Positions 47,035 through 57,763 of a stretch of 64,000 bases of DNA are shown here, one piece after another; position 1 is the stretch's first letter; each line of letters begins with the position of its first letter. The position numbers and the translations under genes are program-made. Under the pieces are notes generated by a model. That model had not been told where the DNA came from. It saw only the letters and a list, made by a program, of their open reading frames with translations, and made no database searches. Source of the stretch: Plasmopara viticola. Its lineage: Eukaryota > Oomycota > Peronosporomycetes > Peronosporales > Peronosporaceae. The stretch covers positions 527,151 to 591,150 of the forward strand of contig MBPM02000051.1 of the NCBI GenBank assembly GCA_001695595.3. Direction: 5' to 3'.

Positions 47035-47336
47035 CATTAAACTTATTGCTGCTTAGTTTCGAAGCGGATCTTTATACTACCAACTCATGCGCTCTTTTTT
47101 AGGAAGCTTGGTCTGCGTGGATCTATAGTTCTTACTCACGACTTCGGTATCTTTTTGTAAAATGTTTGCATTCGCGCTAGATGCTTAAAGAGGTGCCAGA
47201 TACGACCGCGTACGTTGCAAAGGCTTGTGATGAGATAAGATTGACCGAAAGGAGCTTTTCTTTGTCCGAATAAACGTTGCTTGTGTGCGATGATTGTACG
47301 TGTTTATATCAATATAAAAGTTTTTTCTGTCAGCCT

Positions 47337-47409
47337 TCCGATATAGTCTAGGCGGTTAGGATAGCTGGCTCTCACCCAGCAGACCCGGGTTCGAGTCCCG
47401 GTGTGGGAA
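47337..47409 (+). tRNA. tRNA-Glu (CUC)
   Basis: TCCGATA gives one G-G acceptor mismatch. Confidence 0.8.
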
Positions 47410-47708
47410 CATTGTACTTATTGCTGCAGATTTTCGAAGCGGATATTTATACTACAAACTCATGCGTTTTTTGGGAGCTTGGTCTGCGTGGATCTATAGT
47501 TGGTACTCACGACTTCGGTGTCTTTTTGTAAAATGTTTGAATTCGCGCTAGATGCTTTAAGAGGTGCCAGATTCGAGCGCATACGTTGCAAGTGCTTGTG
47601 ATGAGATAAGATTGACCGAAAGGAGCTTTTTTTGTTCAAATAGACTTTGCGTGTGTGCGATGGTTGTACGTGTTTAAATAAATTTAAAAGTTTTTTTCCT
47701 GTCAGCCT

Positions 47709-47781
47709 TCCCATATAGTCTAGGCGGTTAGGATAGCTGGCTCTCACCCAGCAGACCCGGGTTCGAGTCCCGGTGTGGGAA
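47709..47781 (+). tRNA. tRNA-Glu (CUC)
   Basis: Consensus gene in front of a highly divergent spacer. Confidence 0.92.
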
Positions 47782-48084
47782 GATTGAACTTGTTGCTGCT
47801 TTTTTTGGTAGCGGCAAGTTCAACTACTAATTCATGCGATTTCGTTTTAGGAAGCTCAATTTGCGTGGATTAATAATCTTTATTCACGAATCCGGTTTCT
47901 TTCTTTAAAATGTTCGCTTCGCGCTACATGCTAAAAGAGGTGCCAGAATCGAGCGCATACGTTGCAAGTGCTTGTGATGAGATAAGATTGACCGGAAGGA
48001 GCTTTTCTTTGTCCAAATAGATGTTGCATGTGTGCGAGTTTTGTACGGGTTTACATAAATCTAATAGTATTTTTTTGTCAGCCT

Positions 48085-48157
48085 TCCCATATAGTTTAGG
48101 CGGTTGGGATAGCTGGCTCTGACCCAGCAGACCCGGGTTCGAGTCCCGGTGTGGGAA
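48085..48157 (+). tRNA. tRNA-Glu (CUC)
   Basis: Anticodon loop CTCTGAC (A37 to G), GTTTAGG A box, GGTTGGGAT D-arm. Confidence 0.8.
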
Positions 48158-48451
48158 CATTGTATTGCTGCTTATTTTCGAAGCGGATATTTATACTACC
48201 AACTTATGCGTTTTTTAGGAAGCTTGGTCTGCGTGGAGCTATAGTTGTTACTCACGACTTCGGTATCTTTTTGTAAAATGTTTGCTTCGCGCTAGATGCT
48301 TGAAGAGGTGCCAGATACGAACGCGTACGTTGCAAGTGATTGTGATGAGATAAGATTGACCGAAAGGAGCTTTTTTTGTCCAAATAGACTTTGCGTGTGT
48401 GCGATGGTTGTACATGTTTATCTAAATCTAAAACTTTTTTCCTGTCAGCCT

Positions 48452-48524
48452 TCCCATATAGTCTAGGCGGTTAGGATAGCTGGCTCTCACCCAGCAGACC
48501 CGGGTTCGAGTCCCGGTGTGGGAA
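48452..48524 (+). tRNA. tRNA-Glu (CUC)
   Basis: Consensus, +367. Confidence 0.93.
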
Positions 48525-48827
48525 CATTGTACTTATTGCTGCTTATTTTCGAAGCGGATATCTATACTGCCAACTCATGCGCTTTCTTTTAAGGAAGATT
48601 AATTTGCGTGGATTAATAATCTTTATTCACGAATCCGATATCTCTCTGTAAAATGTTTGCTTCGCGCTAGATGCATAAAGAGTTGCCAGATTCGAGCGCA
48701 TACGTTGCAAGTGCTTGTGATGGAATAAGATTGACCGAAAGGAGCTTGTCTTTGTTCAAATAGACTTTGCTTGTGTGCGATGGTTGTACGTGTTTATATA
48801 AATCAAGATCTTTTTTCCTGTCGGCCT

Positions 48828-48899
48828 TCCCATATAGTCTAGGTGGTTAGGATAGCTGGCTCTCACCCAGCAGACCCGGTTCGAGTCCCGGTGTGGGAA
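48828..48899 (+). tRNA. tRNA-Glu (CUC), T-stem base lost
   Basis: 72 nt; CCGG before TTCGAGT. Confidence 0.78.
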
Positions 48900-49195
48900 C
48901 ATTTGTACTTATTGCTGCTTTTTTTCGAAGCGGATACTTATACTACCAACTCATGCGCTCTTTTTTAAAAAGCTTGGTCTACGTGGATCTATAGGTTTTT
49001 CTTCGGTATCTTTTTGTAAAATGTTTGCTTCGCTTTAGATGCTTAAAGAGGTGCCAGATACGAACGCGTACGTTGCAAGTGATTGTGATGATAAAGAAAT
49101 GACCGAAAGGAGCTTTTCTTTGTCCAAATTGACGTTGCTTGTGTGCGATGGTTGTAAGTGTTCATATAAATATGAAATATTTTTCCTGGCAGCCT

Positions 49196-49268
49196 TCCCA
49201 TATAGTCTAGGCGGTTAGGATAGCTGACTCTCACCCAGCAGACCCGGGTTCGAGTCCCGGTGTGGGAA
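49196..49268 (+). tRNA. tRNA-Glu (CUC)
   Basis: GCTGA anticodon stem, last pair A-C. Confidence 0.82.
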
Positions 49269-49569
49269 CATTGTACTTGTTGCTGCTTTTTTTGGTAGCG
49301 GCAATTTCAACTACCAATCCATGCGCTTTCTTTTAGGAAGCTCAATTTGCGTGGATTAATAATCTTTATTCACGAATCCGATATATTTCTGTAGAATGTC
49401 TGCTTCGCGCTAGATGCATAAAGAGGTGCCGGATTCGAGCGCGTACGTTGCAAGTTCTTGTGATGAGATAAGATTGACCGGGAGGAGCTTTTCTTTGTCC
49501 AAATAGACGTTGCGTGTGTGCGATGGCTGTACGTGTTTATATAAATCTAAACCTTTTTTCTGTCAGCCT

Positions 49570-49615
49570 TCCCATATAGTCTAGGCGGTTAGGATAGCTG
49601 GCTCTCACCCAGCAG
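49570..49615 (+). pseudogene. tRNA-Glu 5' fragment at the junction
   Basis: 46 nt: acceptor 5' strand, D-arm and complete anticodon arm; cut before the T-arm, so the B box is missing. Confidence 0.88.
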
Positions 49616-49631
49616 CCTAGACTATATGGGA
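49616..49631 (-). pseudogene. tRNA-Glu 5' fragment, inverted side
   Basis: 16 nt matching tRNA positions 1-16. Confidence 0.85.
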
Positions 49632-49930
49632 AGCTGCCAGGAAAAAACTTTTAGATTTTTATAAACACGTACAACCATCGCACACACGCAAAGTCTTTTT
49701 CGACAAAGAAAAGCTTCTTCCGCTCATTCTTACCTCATCACAAGCACTTGCAACGTATGCGGTCGTAGCTGGCACCTCTTTAAGCATCTAGCGCGAATGC
49801 AAACATTTTACAAAAAGATACCGAAGTCGTGAGTAACAACTATAGATCAACGCAGACCAAGCTTCCTAAAAAACGCATAACTTGGTAGTAAAAATATCCG
49901 CTTCGAAACTAAGCAGCAATAAGTTCAATG

Positions 49931-50003
49931 TTCCCATACCGGGACTCAAACCCGGGTCTGCTGGGTGAGAGCCAGCTATCCTAACCGCCTAGGCTATATG
50001 GGA
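49931..50003 (-). tRNA. tRNA-Glu (CUC)
   Basis: First full copy of the inverted arm; T-loop TTTGAGT (C56 to T) disturbs the B box and TATGGGA replaces TGTGGGA. Confidence 0.78.
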
Positions 50004-50305
50004 AGGCTGACAGGAAAAATCTATTAGATTTATATAAACACATACAACCATCACACACACGCAAAGTCTATTTGAACAAAGAAAAGCTTCTTTCGGTCAT
50101 TCTTATCTCATCACAAGCACTTGCAACGTATGCGGTCGTATCTGGCACCTCTTTAAGCATCTAGCGCGAATGCAAACATTTTACAAAAAGATACCGAAGT
50201 CGTGACTAAAAACTATACATCCACGCAGACCAAGCTCCCTAAAAAAGAGCGCATGAGTTGGTAGTATAAATATCCGCTTCGAAAGTAAGCAGCAATTAAT
50301 ACAAG

Positions 50306-50378
50306 TTCCCACACCGGGACTCGAACCCGGGTCTGCTGGGTGAGAGCCAGCTATCCTAACCGCTTAGACTATATGGGA
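50306..50378 (-). tRNA. tRNA-Glu (CUC)
   Basis: D-loop GTCTAAGCGG; insert 3 lies in its upstream spacer. Confidence 0.87.
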
Positions 50379-50427
50379 AGGCTGACAGATATAAAGTTTT
50401 AGATTTTTATAAACACGTACAACCATT

Positions 50428-50750
50428 TTCGGAGAAGGTTGGGGCGACGCCCTCCTTCCAAGCGCGGGGGCTAAATGCTCGCGCGCTTCGGGCAGGTGCT
50501 CTCGGGCATCTGCAGGTCTCTAACGGGTCTCACCCTCGACGCGACGGTCTTCAGCACCAGGGCCACCTGGGCTCTTACCAAGTCAGAACTACACAAAACT
50601 ATGGAAGACCCTCACGGCCTCGGTGCTGGCTGCACTGCCCGCCGAACGAGACTCGACGTATGCGGACACCACTCTATGTCGTGGACTAGACATAGAGCCT
50701 AGCACGTGCATAACTTGGCAACGCGATAACGTAATACAATACAATACAAT
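50428..50750 (+). mobile_element. Retroposon-like insert, copy 3
   Basis: Target duplications 'acgtacaaccatt' at 50415-50427 and 50751-50763. It is the first insert on the inverted arm and the most distinct there: 'ggagaaggttggggcgacg' at the head and a 2-bp deletion in the 'ccagggcgcc' motif. Confidence 0.75.
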
Positions 50751-50931
50751 ACGTACAACCATTGCATACACGCAACGTCTATTGGGACAAAGAAAAGCTT
50801 CTTTCGTTCAATCTTATCTCATCACAAGCACTTGCAACGTATGCGCTCGAATCTGGCACCTCGTTAAGCATCTAGTGCGAATGCAAACATTTTACAAAAA
50901 GATACCGAGGTCGTGAGTAACAACTATAGAT

Positions 50932-50999
50932 CCACGCAGACCAAGCTCCCACGCAGACCAAGCTCCCACGCAGACCAAGCTCCCACGCAGACCAAGCTC
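50932..50999 (-). repeat. 17-bp minisatellite, 4 units
   Basis: Four exact units in the reverse orientation, in the monomer that carries insert copy 3. Confidence 0.9.
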
Positions 51000-51068
51000 C
51001 CAAAAAAAGAGCGCATGAGTTGGTAGTATAAATATCCGCTTCAAAACTAAGCAGCAATAAGTACAATG

Positions 51069-51141
51069 TTCCCACACCGGGACTCGAACCCGGGTCTGCT
51101 GGGTGAGAGCCAGCTATCCTAACCGCCTAGACTATATGGGA
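51069..51141 (-). tRNA. tRNA-Glu (CUC)
   Basis: Consensus; inserts flank it on both sides. Confidence 0.93.
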
Positions 51142-51190
51142 AGGCTGACAGATAAAAAGTTTTAGATTTATATAAACACGTACAACCATT

Positions 51191-51515
51191 TTCGGAAAAG
51201 GTTGGGGTGACGCCCTCCTTCCAAGCGCGGGGGCTAAATGCTCGCGCGCTTCGGGCAGGTGCTCTCGGGCATCTGCAGGTCTCTAACGGGTCTCACCCTC
51301 GACGCGACGGTCTCCAGCACCAGGGCACCACCTGGGCTCTTACCAAGTCAGAACTACACAAAACTATGGAAGACCCTCACGGCCTCGGTGCTGGCTGCAC
51401 TGCCCGCCGAACGAGACTCGACGTATGCGGACACCACTCTATGTCGTGGACTAGACATAGAGCCTAGCACGTGCATAACTTGGCAACGCGATAACGTAAT
51501 ACAATACAATACAAT
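51191..51515 (+). mobile_element. Retroposon-like insert, copy 4
   Basis: Full 325-bp form. It contains a 9-bp hairpin (51437-51462: 'ctctatgtc' / 'gacatagag', 8-nt loop) about 50 bp before the pentamer tail, where LINE 3' recognition stem-loops usually lie. Target duplications at 51178-51190 and 51516-51528. Confidence 0.75.
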
Positions 51516-51696
51516 ACGTACAACCATTGCATACACGCAACGTCTATTGGGACAAAGAAAAGCTTCTTTCGTTCAATCTTATCTCATCACAAGCACTTGC
51601 AACGTATGCGCTCGAATCTGGCACCTCGTTAAGCATCTAGTGCGAATGCAAACATTTTACAAAAAGATACCGAGGTCGTGAGTAACAACTATAGAT

Positions 51697-51781
51697 CCAC
51701 GCAGACCAAGCTCCCACGCAGACCAAGCTCCCATGCAGACCAAGCTCCCACACAGACCAAGCTCCCACGCAGACCAAGCTC
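51697..51781 (-). repeat. 17-bp minisatellite, 5 units
   Basis: Five units; the third and fourth carry single substitutions ('ccatgcag', 'ccacacag'). Confidence 0.9.
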
Positions 51782-51850
51782 CCAAAAAAAGAGCGCATGA
51801 GTTGGTAGTATAAATATCCGCTTCGAAACTAAGCAGCAATAAGTACAATG

Positions 51851-51922
51851 TTCCCACACCGGGACTCGAACCCGGGTCTGCTGGTGAGAGCCAGCTATCC
51901 TAACCGCCTAGACTATATGGGA
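51851..51922 (-). tRNA. tRNA-Glu (CUC), anticodon-arm base lost
   Basis: 72 nt; one C missing after CTCTCA, giving a 6-nt loop. Confidence 0.72.
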
Positions 51923-52242
51923 AGGCTGACAGAAAAAAACTTTTAGATTTATATAAACACGTACAACCATCGCACACACGCAACGTCTATTTGGACAAAG
52001 AAAAGCTTCTTTCGATCAATCTTATCTCATCACAAGCCTTTGCAACGTGCGCGGTCGTATCTGGCACCTCTTTAAGCATCTAGCGCAAATGCAAACATTT
52101 TACATAAAGATACCGGAGTCGTGAGTAACAACTATAGATCCACGCAGGCCAAGCTCCCACGCAGAACAAGCTCCCTAAAAAAGAGCGCATGAGTTGGTAG
52201 TATAAATATCCGCTTCGAAACTAAGCAGCAATAAGTACAATG

Positions 52243-52315
52243 TTCCCACACCGGGACTCGAACCCGGGTCTGCTGGGTGAGAGCCAGCTATCCTAACCGC
52301 CTAGACTATATGGAA
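52243..52315 (-). tRNA. tRNA-Glu (CUC)
   Basis: TTCCATA acceptor. Confidence 0.87.
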
Positions 52316-52634
52316 AGGCTGAAAGGAAAAAACGTTTAGATTTATATAAACACGTACAACCATCGCACACACGCAACGTCTATTTGGACAAAGAAAAGCT
52401 TCTTTCGATCAATCTTATCTCATCACAAGCCTTTGCAACGTGCGCGGTCGTATCTGGCACCTCTTTAAGCATCTAGCGCAAATGAAAACATTTTACATAA
52501 AGATATCGAAGTCGTGAGTAACAATTATAGATCCACGCAGGCCAAGCTCCCACGCAGACCAAGCTCCCTAAAAAGAGCGCATGAGTTGGTAGTATAAATA
52601 TCCGCTTCGAAACTAAGCAGCAATAAGTTCAATG

Positions 52635-52707
52635 TTCCCACACCGGGACTCGAACCCGGGTCTGCTGGGTGAGAGCCAGCTATCCTAACCGCCTAGACTA
52701 TATGGGA
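52635..52707 (-). tRNA. tRNA-Glu (CUC)
   Basis: Consensus; insert 5 upstream of it. Confidence 0.93.
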
Positions 52708-52756
52708 AGGCTGACAGATAAAAAGTTTTAGATTTATGTAAACACGTACAACCATT

Positions 52757-53081
52757 TTCGGAAAAGGTTGGGGTGACGCCCTCCTTCCAAGCGCGGGGGC
52801 TAAATGCTCGCGCGCTTCGGGCAGGTGCTCTCGAGCATCTGCAGGTTTCTAACGGGTCTCACCCTCGACGCGACGGTCTCCAGCACCAGGGCGCCACCTG
52901 GGCTCTTACCAAGTCAGAACTACACAAAACTATGGAAGACCCTCACGGCCTCGGTGCTGGCTGCACTGCCCGCCGAACGAGACTCGACGTATGCGGACAC
53001 CACTCTATGTCGTGGACTAGACATAGAGCCTAGCACGTGCATAACTTGGCAACGCGATAACGTAATACAATACAATACAAT
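52757..53081 (+). mobile_element. Retroposon-like insert, copy 5
   Basis: Part of the 1.54-kb duplicated block; carries 'ctcgagcatc' and 'caggtttctaac', both shared with copy 6. Confidence 0.75.
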
Positions 53082-53391
53082 ACGTACAACCATTGCATAC
53101 ACGCAACGTCTATTGGGACAAAGAAAAGTTTCTTTCGTTCAATCTTATCTCATCACAAGCACTTGCAACGTATGCGCTCGAATCTGGCACCTCGTTAAGC
53201 ATCTAGTGCGAATGCAAACATTTTATACCGAGGTCGTGAGTAACAACTATAGATCCACGCAGACCAAGCTCCCATGCAGACCAAGCTCCCACACAGACCA
53301 AGCTCCCACGCAGACCAAGCTCCCAAAAAAAGAGCGCATGAGTTGGTAGTATAAATATCCGCTTCGAAACTAAGCAGCAATAAGTACAATG

Positions 53392-53463
53392 TTCCCACAC
53401 CGGACTCGAACCCGGGTCTGCTGGGTGAGAGCCAGCTATCCTAACCGCCTAGACTATATGGGA
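53392..53463 (-). tRNA. tRNA-Glu (CUC), T-stem base lost
   Basis: 72 nt; GAGTCCGG. Confidence 0.78.
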
Positions 53464-53783
53464 AGGCTGACAGAAAAAAACTTTTAGATTTATATAAACA
53501 CGTACAACCATCGCACACACGCAACGTCTATTTGGACAAAGAAAAGCTTCTTTCGATCAATCTTATCTCATCACAAGCCTTTGCAACGTGCGCGGTCGTA
53601 TCTGGCACCTCTTTAAGCATCTAGCGCAAATGCAAACATTTTACATAAAGATACCGGAGTCGTGAGTAACAACTATAGATCCACGCAGGCCAAGCTCCCA
53701 CGCAGAACAAGCTCCCTAAAAAAGAGCGCATGAGTTGGTAGTATAAATATCCGCTTCGAAACTAAGCAGCAATAAGTACAATG

Positions 53784-53856
53784 TTCCCACACCGGGACTC
53801 GAACCCGGGTCTGCTGGGTGAGAGCCAGCTATCCTAACCGCCTAGACTATATGGAA
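53784..53856 (-). tRNA. tRNA-Glu (CUC)
   Basis: TTCCATA acceptor, duplicate of 52243. Confidence 0.87.
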
Positions 53857-54175
53857 AGGCTGAAAGGAAAAAACGTTTAGATTTATATAAACACGTACAA
53901 CCATCGCACACACGCAACGTCTATTTGGACAAAGAAAAGCTTCTTTCGATCAATCTTATCTCATCACAAGCCTTTGCAACGTGCGCGGTCGTATCTGGCA
54001 CCTCTTTAAGCATCTAGCGCAAATGAAAACATTTTACATAAAGATATCGAAGTCGTGAGTAACAATTATAGATCCACGCAGGCCAAGCTCCCACGCAGAC
54101 CAAGCTCCCTAAAAAGAGCGCATGAGTTGGTAGTATAAATATCCGCTTCGAAACTAAGCAGCAATAAGTTCAATG

Positions 54176-54247
54176 TTCCCACACCGGGACTCGAACCCGG
54201 GTCTGCTGGGTGAGAGCCAGCTATCCTAACCGCCTAGACTATATGGA
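54176..54247 (-). tRNA. tRNA-Glu (CUC), acceptor C lost
   Basis: TCCATA; otherwise a duplicate of 52635. Confidence 0.78.
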
Positions 54248-54296
54248 AGGCTGACAGATAAAAAGTTTTAGATTTATGTAAACACGTACAACCATT

Positions 54297-54621
54297 TTCG
54301 GAAAAGGTTGGGGTGACGCCCTCCTTCCAAGCGCGGGGGCTAAATGCTCGCGCGCTTCGGGCAGGTGCTCTCGAGCATCTGCAGGTTTCTAACGGGTCTC
54401 ACCCTCGACGCGACGGTCTCCAGCACCAGGGCGCCACCTGGGCTCTTACCAAGTCAGAACTACACAAAACTATGGAAGACCCTCACGGCCTCGGTGCTGG
54501 CTGCACTGCCCGCCGAACGAGACTCGACGTATGCGGACACCACTCTATGTCGTGGACTAGACATAGAGCCTAGCACGTGCATAACTTGGCAACGCGATAA
54601 CGTAATACAATACAATACAAT
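54297..54621 (+). mobile_element. Retroposon-like insert, copy 6
   Basis: Near-identical to copy 5, 1,540 bp away. Target duplication begins at 54284. Confidence 0.75.
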
Positions 54622-54794
54622 ACGTACAACCATTGCATACACGCAACGTCTATTGGGACAAAGAAAAGTTTCTTTCGTTCAATCTTATCTCATCACAAGC
54701 ACTTGCAACGTATGCGCTCGAATCTGGCACCTCGTTAAGCATCTAGTGCGAATGCAAACATTTTATACCGAGGTCGTGAGTAACAACTATAGAT

Positions 54795-54879
54795 CCACGC
54801 AGACCAAGCTCCCACGCAGACCAAGCTCCCATGCAGACCAAGCTCCCACACAGACCAAGCTCCCACGCAGACCAAGCTC
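54795..54879 (-). repeat. 17-bp minisatellite, 5 units
   Basis: Same unit order, including both variants, as the array at 51697; the 53.25-kb counterpart has four units. Confidence 0.9.
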
Positions 54880-54947
54880 CAAAAAAAGAGCGCATGAGTT
54901 GGTAGTATAAATATCCGCTTCGAAACTAAGCAGCAATAAGTACAATG

Positions 54948-55020
54948 TTCCCACACCGGGACTCGAACCCGGGTCTGCTGGGTGAGAGCCAGCTATCCTA
55001 ACCGCCTAGACTATATGGGA
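54948..55020 (-). tRNA. tRNA-Glu (CUC)
   Basis: Consensus. Confidence 0.93.
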
Positions 55021-55340
55021 AGGCTGACAGAAAAAAACTTTTAGATTTATATAAACACGTACAACCATCGCACACACGCAACGTCTATTTGGACAAAGAA
55101 AAGCTTCTTTCGATCAATCTTATCTCATCACAAGCCTTTGCAACGTGCGCGGTCGTATCTGGCACCTCTTTAAGCATCTAGCGCAAATGCAAACATTTTA
55201 CATAAAGATACCGGAGTCGTGAGTAACAACTATAGATCCACGCAGGCCAAGCTCCCACGCAGAACAAGCTCCCTAAAAAAGAGCGCATGAGTTGGTTGTA
55301 TAAATATCCGCTTCGAAACTAAGCAGCAATAAGTACAATG

Positions 55341-55413
55341 TTCCCACACCGGGACTCGAACACGGGTCTGCTGGGTGAGAGCCAGCTATCCTAACCGCCT
55401 AGACTATATGGGA
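55341..55413 (-). tRNA. tRNA-Glu (CUC)
   Basis: T-stem CCGTG, one mismatch; B box starts GT instead of GG. Confidence 0.8.
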
Positions 55414-55732
55414 AGGCTGAAAGGAAAAAACTTTTAGATTTATATAAACACGTACAACCATCGCACACACGCAACGTCTATTTGGACAAAGAAAAGCTTC
55501 TTTCGATCAATCTTATCTCATCACAAGCCTTTGCAACGTGCGCGGTCGTATCTGGCACCTCTTTAAGCATCTAGCGCAAATGAAAACATTTTACATAAAG
55601 ATATCGAAGTCGTGAGTAACAATTATAGATCACGCAGGCCAAGCTCCCACGCAGACCAAGCTCCCTAAAAAAGAGCGCATGAGTTGGTAGTATAAATATC
55701 CGCTTCGAAACTAAGCAGCAATAAGTTCAATG

Positions 55733-55805
55733 TTCCCACACCGGGACTCGAACCCGGGTCTGCTGGGTGAGAGCCAGCTATCCTAACCGCCTAGACTATA
55801 TGGGA
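55733..55805 (-). tRNA. tRNA-Glu (CUC)
   Basis: Consensus; insert 7 upstream. Confidence 0.93.
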
Positions 55806-55854
55806 AGGCTGACAGATAAAAAGTTTTAGATTTATATAAACACGTACAACCATT

Positions 55855-56179
55855 TTCGGAAAAGGTTGGGGTGACGCCCTCCTTCCAAGCGCGGGGGCTA
55901 AATGCTCGCGCGCTTCGGGCAGGTGCTCTCGGGCATCTGCAGGTTTCTAACGGGTCTCACCCTCGACGCGACGGTCTCCAGCACCAGGGCGCCACCTGGG
56001 CTCTTACCAAGTCAGAACTACACAAAACTATGGAAGACCCTCACGGCCTCGGTGCTGGCTGCACTGCCCGCCGAACGAGACTCGACGTATGCGGACACCA
56101 CTCTATGTCGTGGACTAGACATAGAGCCTAGCACGTGCATAACTTGGCAACGCGATAACGTAATACAATACAATACAAT
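55855..56179 (+). mobile_element. Retroposon-like insert, copy 7
   Basis: The right target duplication has one substitution ('acgtacgaccatt' from 56180). It pairs with copy 9 in the 3.44-kb repeat. Confidence 0.75.
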
Positions 56180-56396
56180 ACGTACGACCATTGCATACAC
56201 GCAACGTCTATTGGGACAAAGAAAAGTTTCTCTCGTTCAATCTTATCTCATCACAAGCACTTGCAACGTATGCGCTCGAATCTGGCACCTCGTTAAGCAT
56301 CTAGTGCGAATGCAAACATTTTACAAAAAGATACCGAGGTCGTGAGTAACAACTATAGATCCACGCAGACCAAGCTCCCACGCAGACCAAGCTCCC

Positions 56397-56403
56397 AAAA
56401 AAA
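56397..56403 (-). terminator. Pol III T7 terminator (representative, inverted arm)
   Basis: T7 on the minus strand, 60 nt past the tRNA at 56464-56536. Confidence 0.6.
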
Positions 56404-56463
56404 GAGCGCATGAGTTGGTAGTATAAATATCCGCTTCGAAACTAAGCAGCAATAAGTACAATG

Positions 56464-56536
56464 TTCCCACACCGGGACTCGAACCCGGGTCTGCTGGGTG
56501 AGAGCCAGCTATCCTAACCGCCTAGACTATATGGGA
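56464..56536 (-). tRNA. tRNA-Glu (CUC), reference copy of inverted arm
   Basis: Identical in sequence to the + strand reference at 12297. Anticodon CTC on the minus strand at 56500-56502. TATA-like box at 56563-56569 and T7 terminator at 56397-56403, so the cassette structure is preserved after inversion. Confidence 0.95.
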
Positions 56537-56562
56537 AGGCTGAAAGGAAAAAACTTTTAGAT

Positions 56563-56569
56563 TTATATA
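56563..56569 (-). promoter_or_regulatory. TATA-like box of a tRNA cassette (representative, inverted arm)
   Basis: TATATAA on the minus strand at -33 to -27 from the tRNA ending at 56536. Confidence 0.5.
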
Positions 56570-56856
56570 AACACGTACAACCATCGCACACACGCAACGT
56601 CAATTTGGACAAAGAAAAGCTTCTTTCGATCAATCTTATCTCATCACAAGCCTTTGCAACGTGCGCGGTCGTATCTGGCACCTCTTTAAGCATCTAGCGC
56701 AAATGCAAACATTTTACATAAAGACACCGGAGTCGTGAGTAACAACTATAGATCCACGCAGGCCAAGCTCCCACGCAGACCAAGCTCCCTAAAAAAGAGC
56801 GCATGAGTTGGTAGTATAAATATCCGCTTCGAAACTAAGCAGCAATAAGTACAATG

Positions 56857-56929
56857 TTCCCACACCGGGACTCGAACCCGGGTCTGCTGGGTGAGAGCCA
56901 GCTATCCTAACCGCCTAGACTATATGGGA
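56857..56929 (-). tRNA. tRNA-Glu (CUC)
   Basis: Consensus, +393. Confidence 0.93.
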
Positions 56930-57249
56930 AGGCTGAAAGGAAAAAACTTTTAGATTTATATAAACACGTACAACCATCGCACACACGCAACGTCTATTTG
57001 GACAAAGAAAAGCTTCTTTCGATCAATCTTATCTCATCACAAGCCTTTGCAACGTGCGCGGTCGTATCTGGCACCTCTTTAAGCATCTAGCGCAAATGCA
57101 AACATTTTACATAAAGACACCGGAGTCGTGAGTAACAACTATAGATCCACGCAGGCCAAGCTCCCACGCAGACCAAGCTCCCTAAAAAAGAGCGCATGAG
57201 TTGGTAGTATAAATATCCGCTTCGAAACTAAGCAGCAATAAGTACAATG

Positions 57250-57322
57250 TTCCCACACCGGGACTCGAACCCGGGTCTGCTGGGTGAGAGCCAGCTATCC
57301 TAACCGCCTCGACTATATGGGA
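57250..57322 (-). tRNA. tRNA-Glu (CUC)
   Basis: GTCGAGG A-box variant. Confidence 0.86.
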
Positions 57323-57642
57323 AGGCTGAAAGGAAAAAACTTTTAGATTTATATAAACACGTACAACCATCGCACACACGCAACGTCTATTTGGACAAAG
57401 AAAAGCTTCTTTCGATCAATCTTATCTCATCACAAGCCTTTGCAACGTGCGCGGTCGTATCTGGCACCTCTTTAAGCATCTAGCGCAAATGAAAACATTT
57501 TACATAAAGATACCGAAGTCGTGAGTAACAACTATAGATCCACGCAGGCCAAGCTCCCACGCAGACCAAGCTCCCTAAAAAAGAGCGCATCAGTTGGTAA
57601 TATAAATATTCGCTTCGAAACTAAGCAGCAATAAGTTCAATG

Positions 57643-57714
57643 TTCCCACACCGGGACTCGAACCCGGGTCTGCTGGGTGAGAGCCAGCTATCCTAACCGC
57701 CTAGACTATATGGA
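57643..57714 (-). tRNA. tRNA-Glu (CUC), acceptor C lost
   Basis: TCCATA, 72 nt; insert 8 upstream. Confidence 0.78.
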
Positions 57715-57763
57715 AGGCTGACAGATAAAAAGTTTTAGATTTATGTAAACACGTACAACCATT

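Larger units (their letters stand above)
46200..49615 (+). repeat. Divergent monomers next to the inversion junction
   Basis: Ten tRNA starts from 46211 to 49570, the last truncated. From about 47.8 kb the spacers differ strongly from the consensus; for example 47.79-47.94 and 49.28-49.43 kb share 'ttggtagcggcaa' and 'ggattaataatcttt', absent elsewhere. The tRNAs remain recognisable. High divergence fits an old array edge that was seldom homogenised. Confidence 0.85.
49570..49631. other. Tail-to-tail inversion junction inside a tRNA gene
   Basis: The + tRNA reads normally from its 5' end through the anticodon stem to 'cccagcag' (49615). It is followed at once by 'cctagactatatggga' (49616-49631), the reverse complement of tRNA nucleotides 1-16. 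The two arms can therefore pair as a hairpin around an unpaired stretch of about 30 nt. At most one base of microhomology is shared. Flanking spacers on the two sides are not identical, so this is not a freshly made perfect palindrome. Confidence 0.9.
52243..55340 (-). repeat. 1.54-kb duplicated block
   Basis: The tRNA copies at 52243 and 52635 and the insert at 52757 recur 1,540-1,541 bp later at 53784, 54176 and 54297. Shared rare marks are the TTCCATA acceptor and a short deletion just before 'accgaggtcgtg' in the monomer after each insert. The second copy has one more 17-bp minisatellite unit. Confidence 0.85.

Noticed and set aside
51238..51681. 147-188 codon open frames through the insert and adjoining monomer, repeated at each insert
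   Set aside because: The frames run from the insert across spacer and minisatellite, exist in several overlapping frames and on both strands, and match no protein family I know. They follow from the repeat, not from coding selection.
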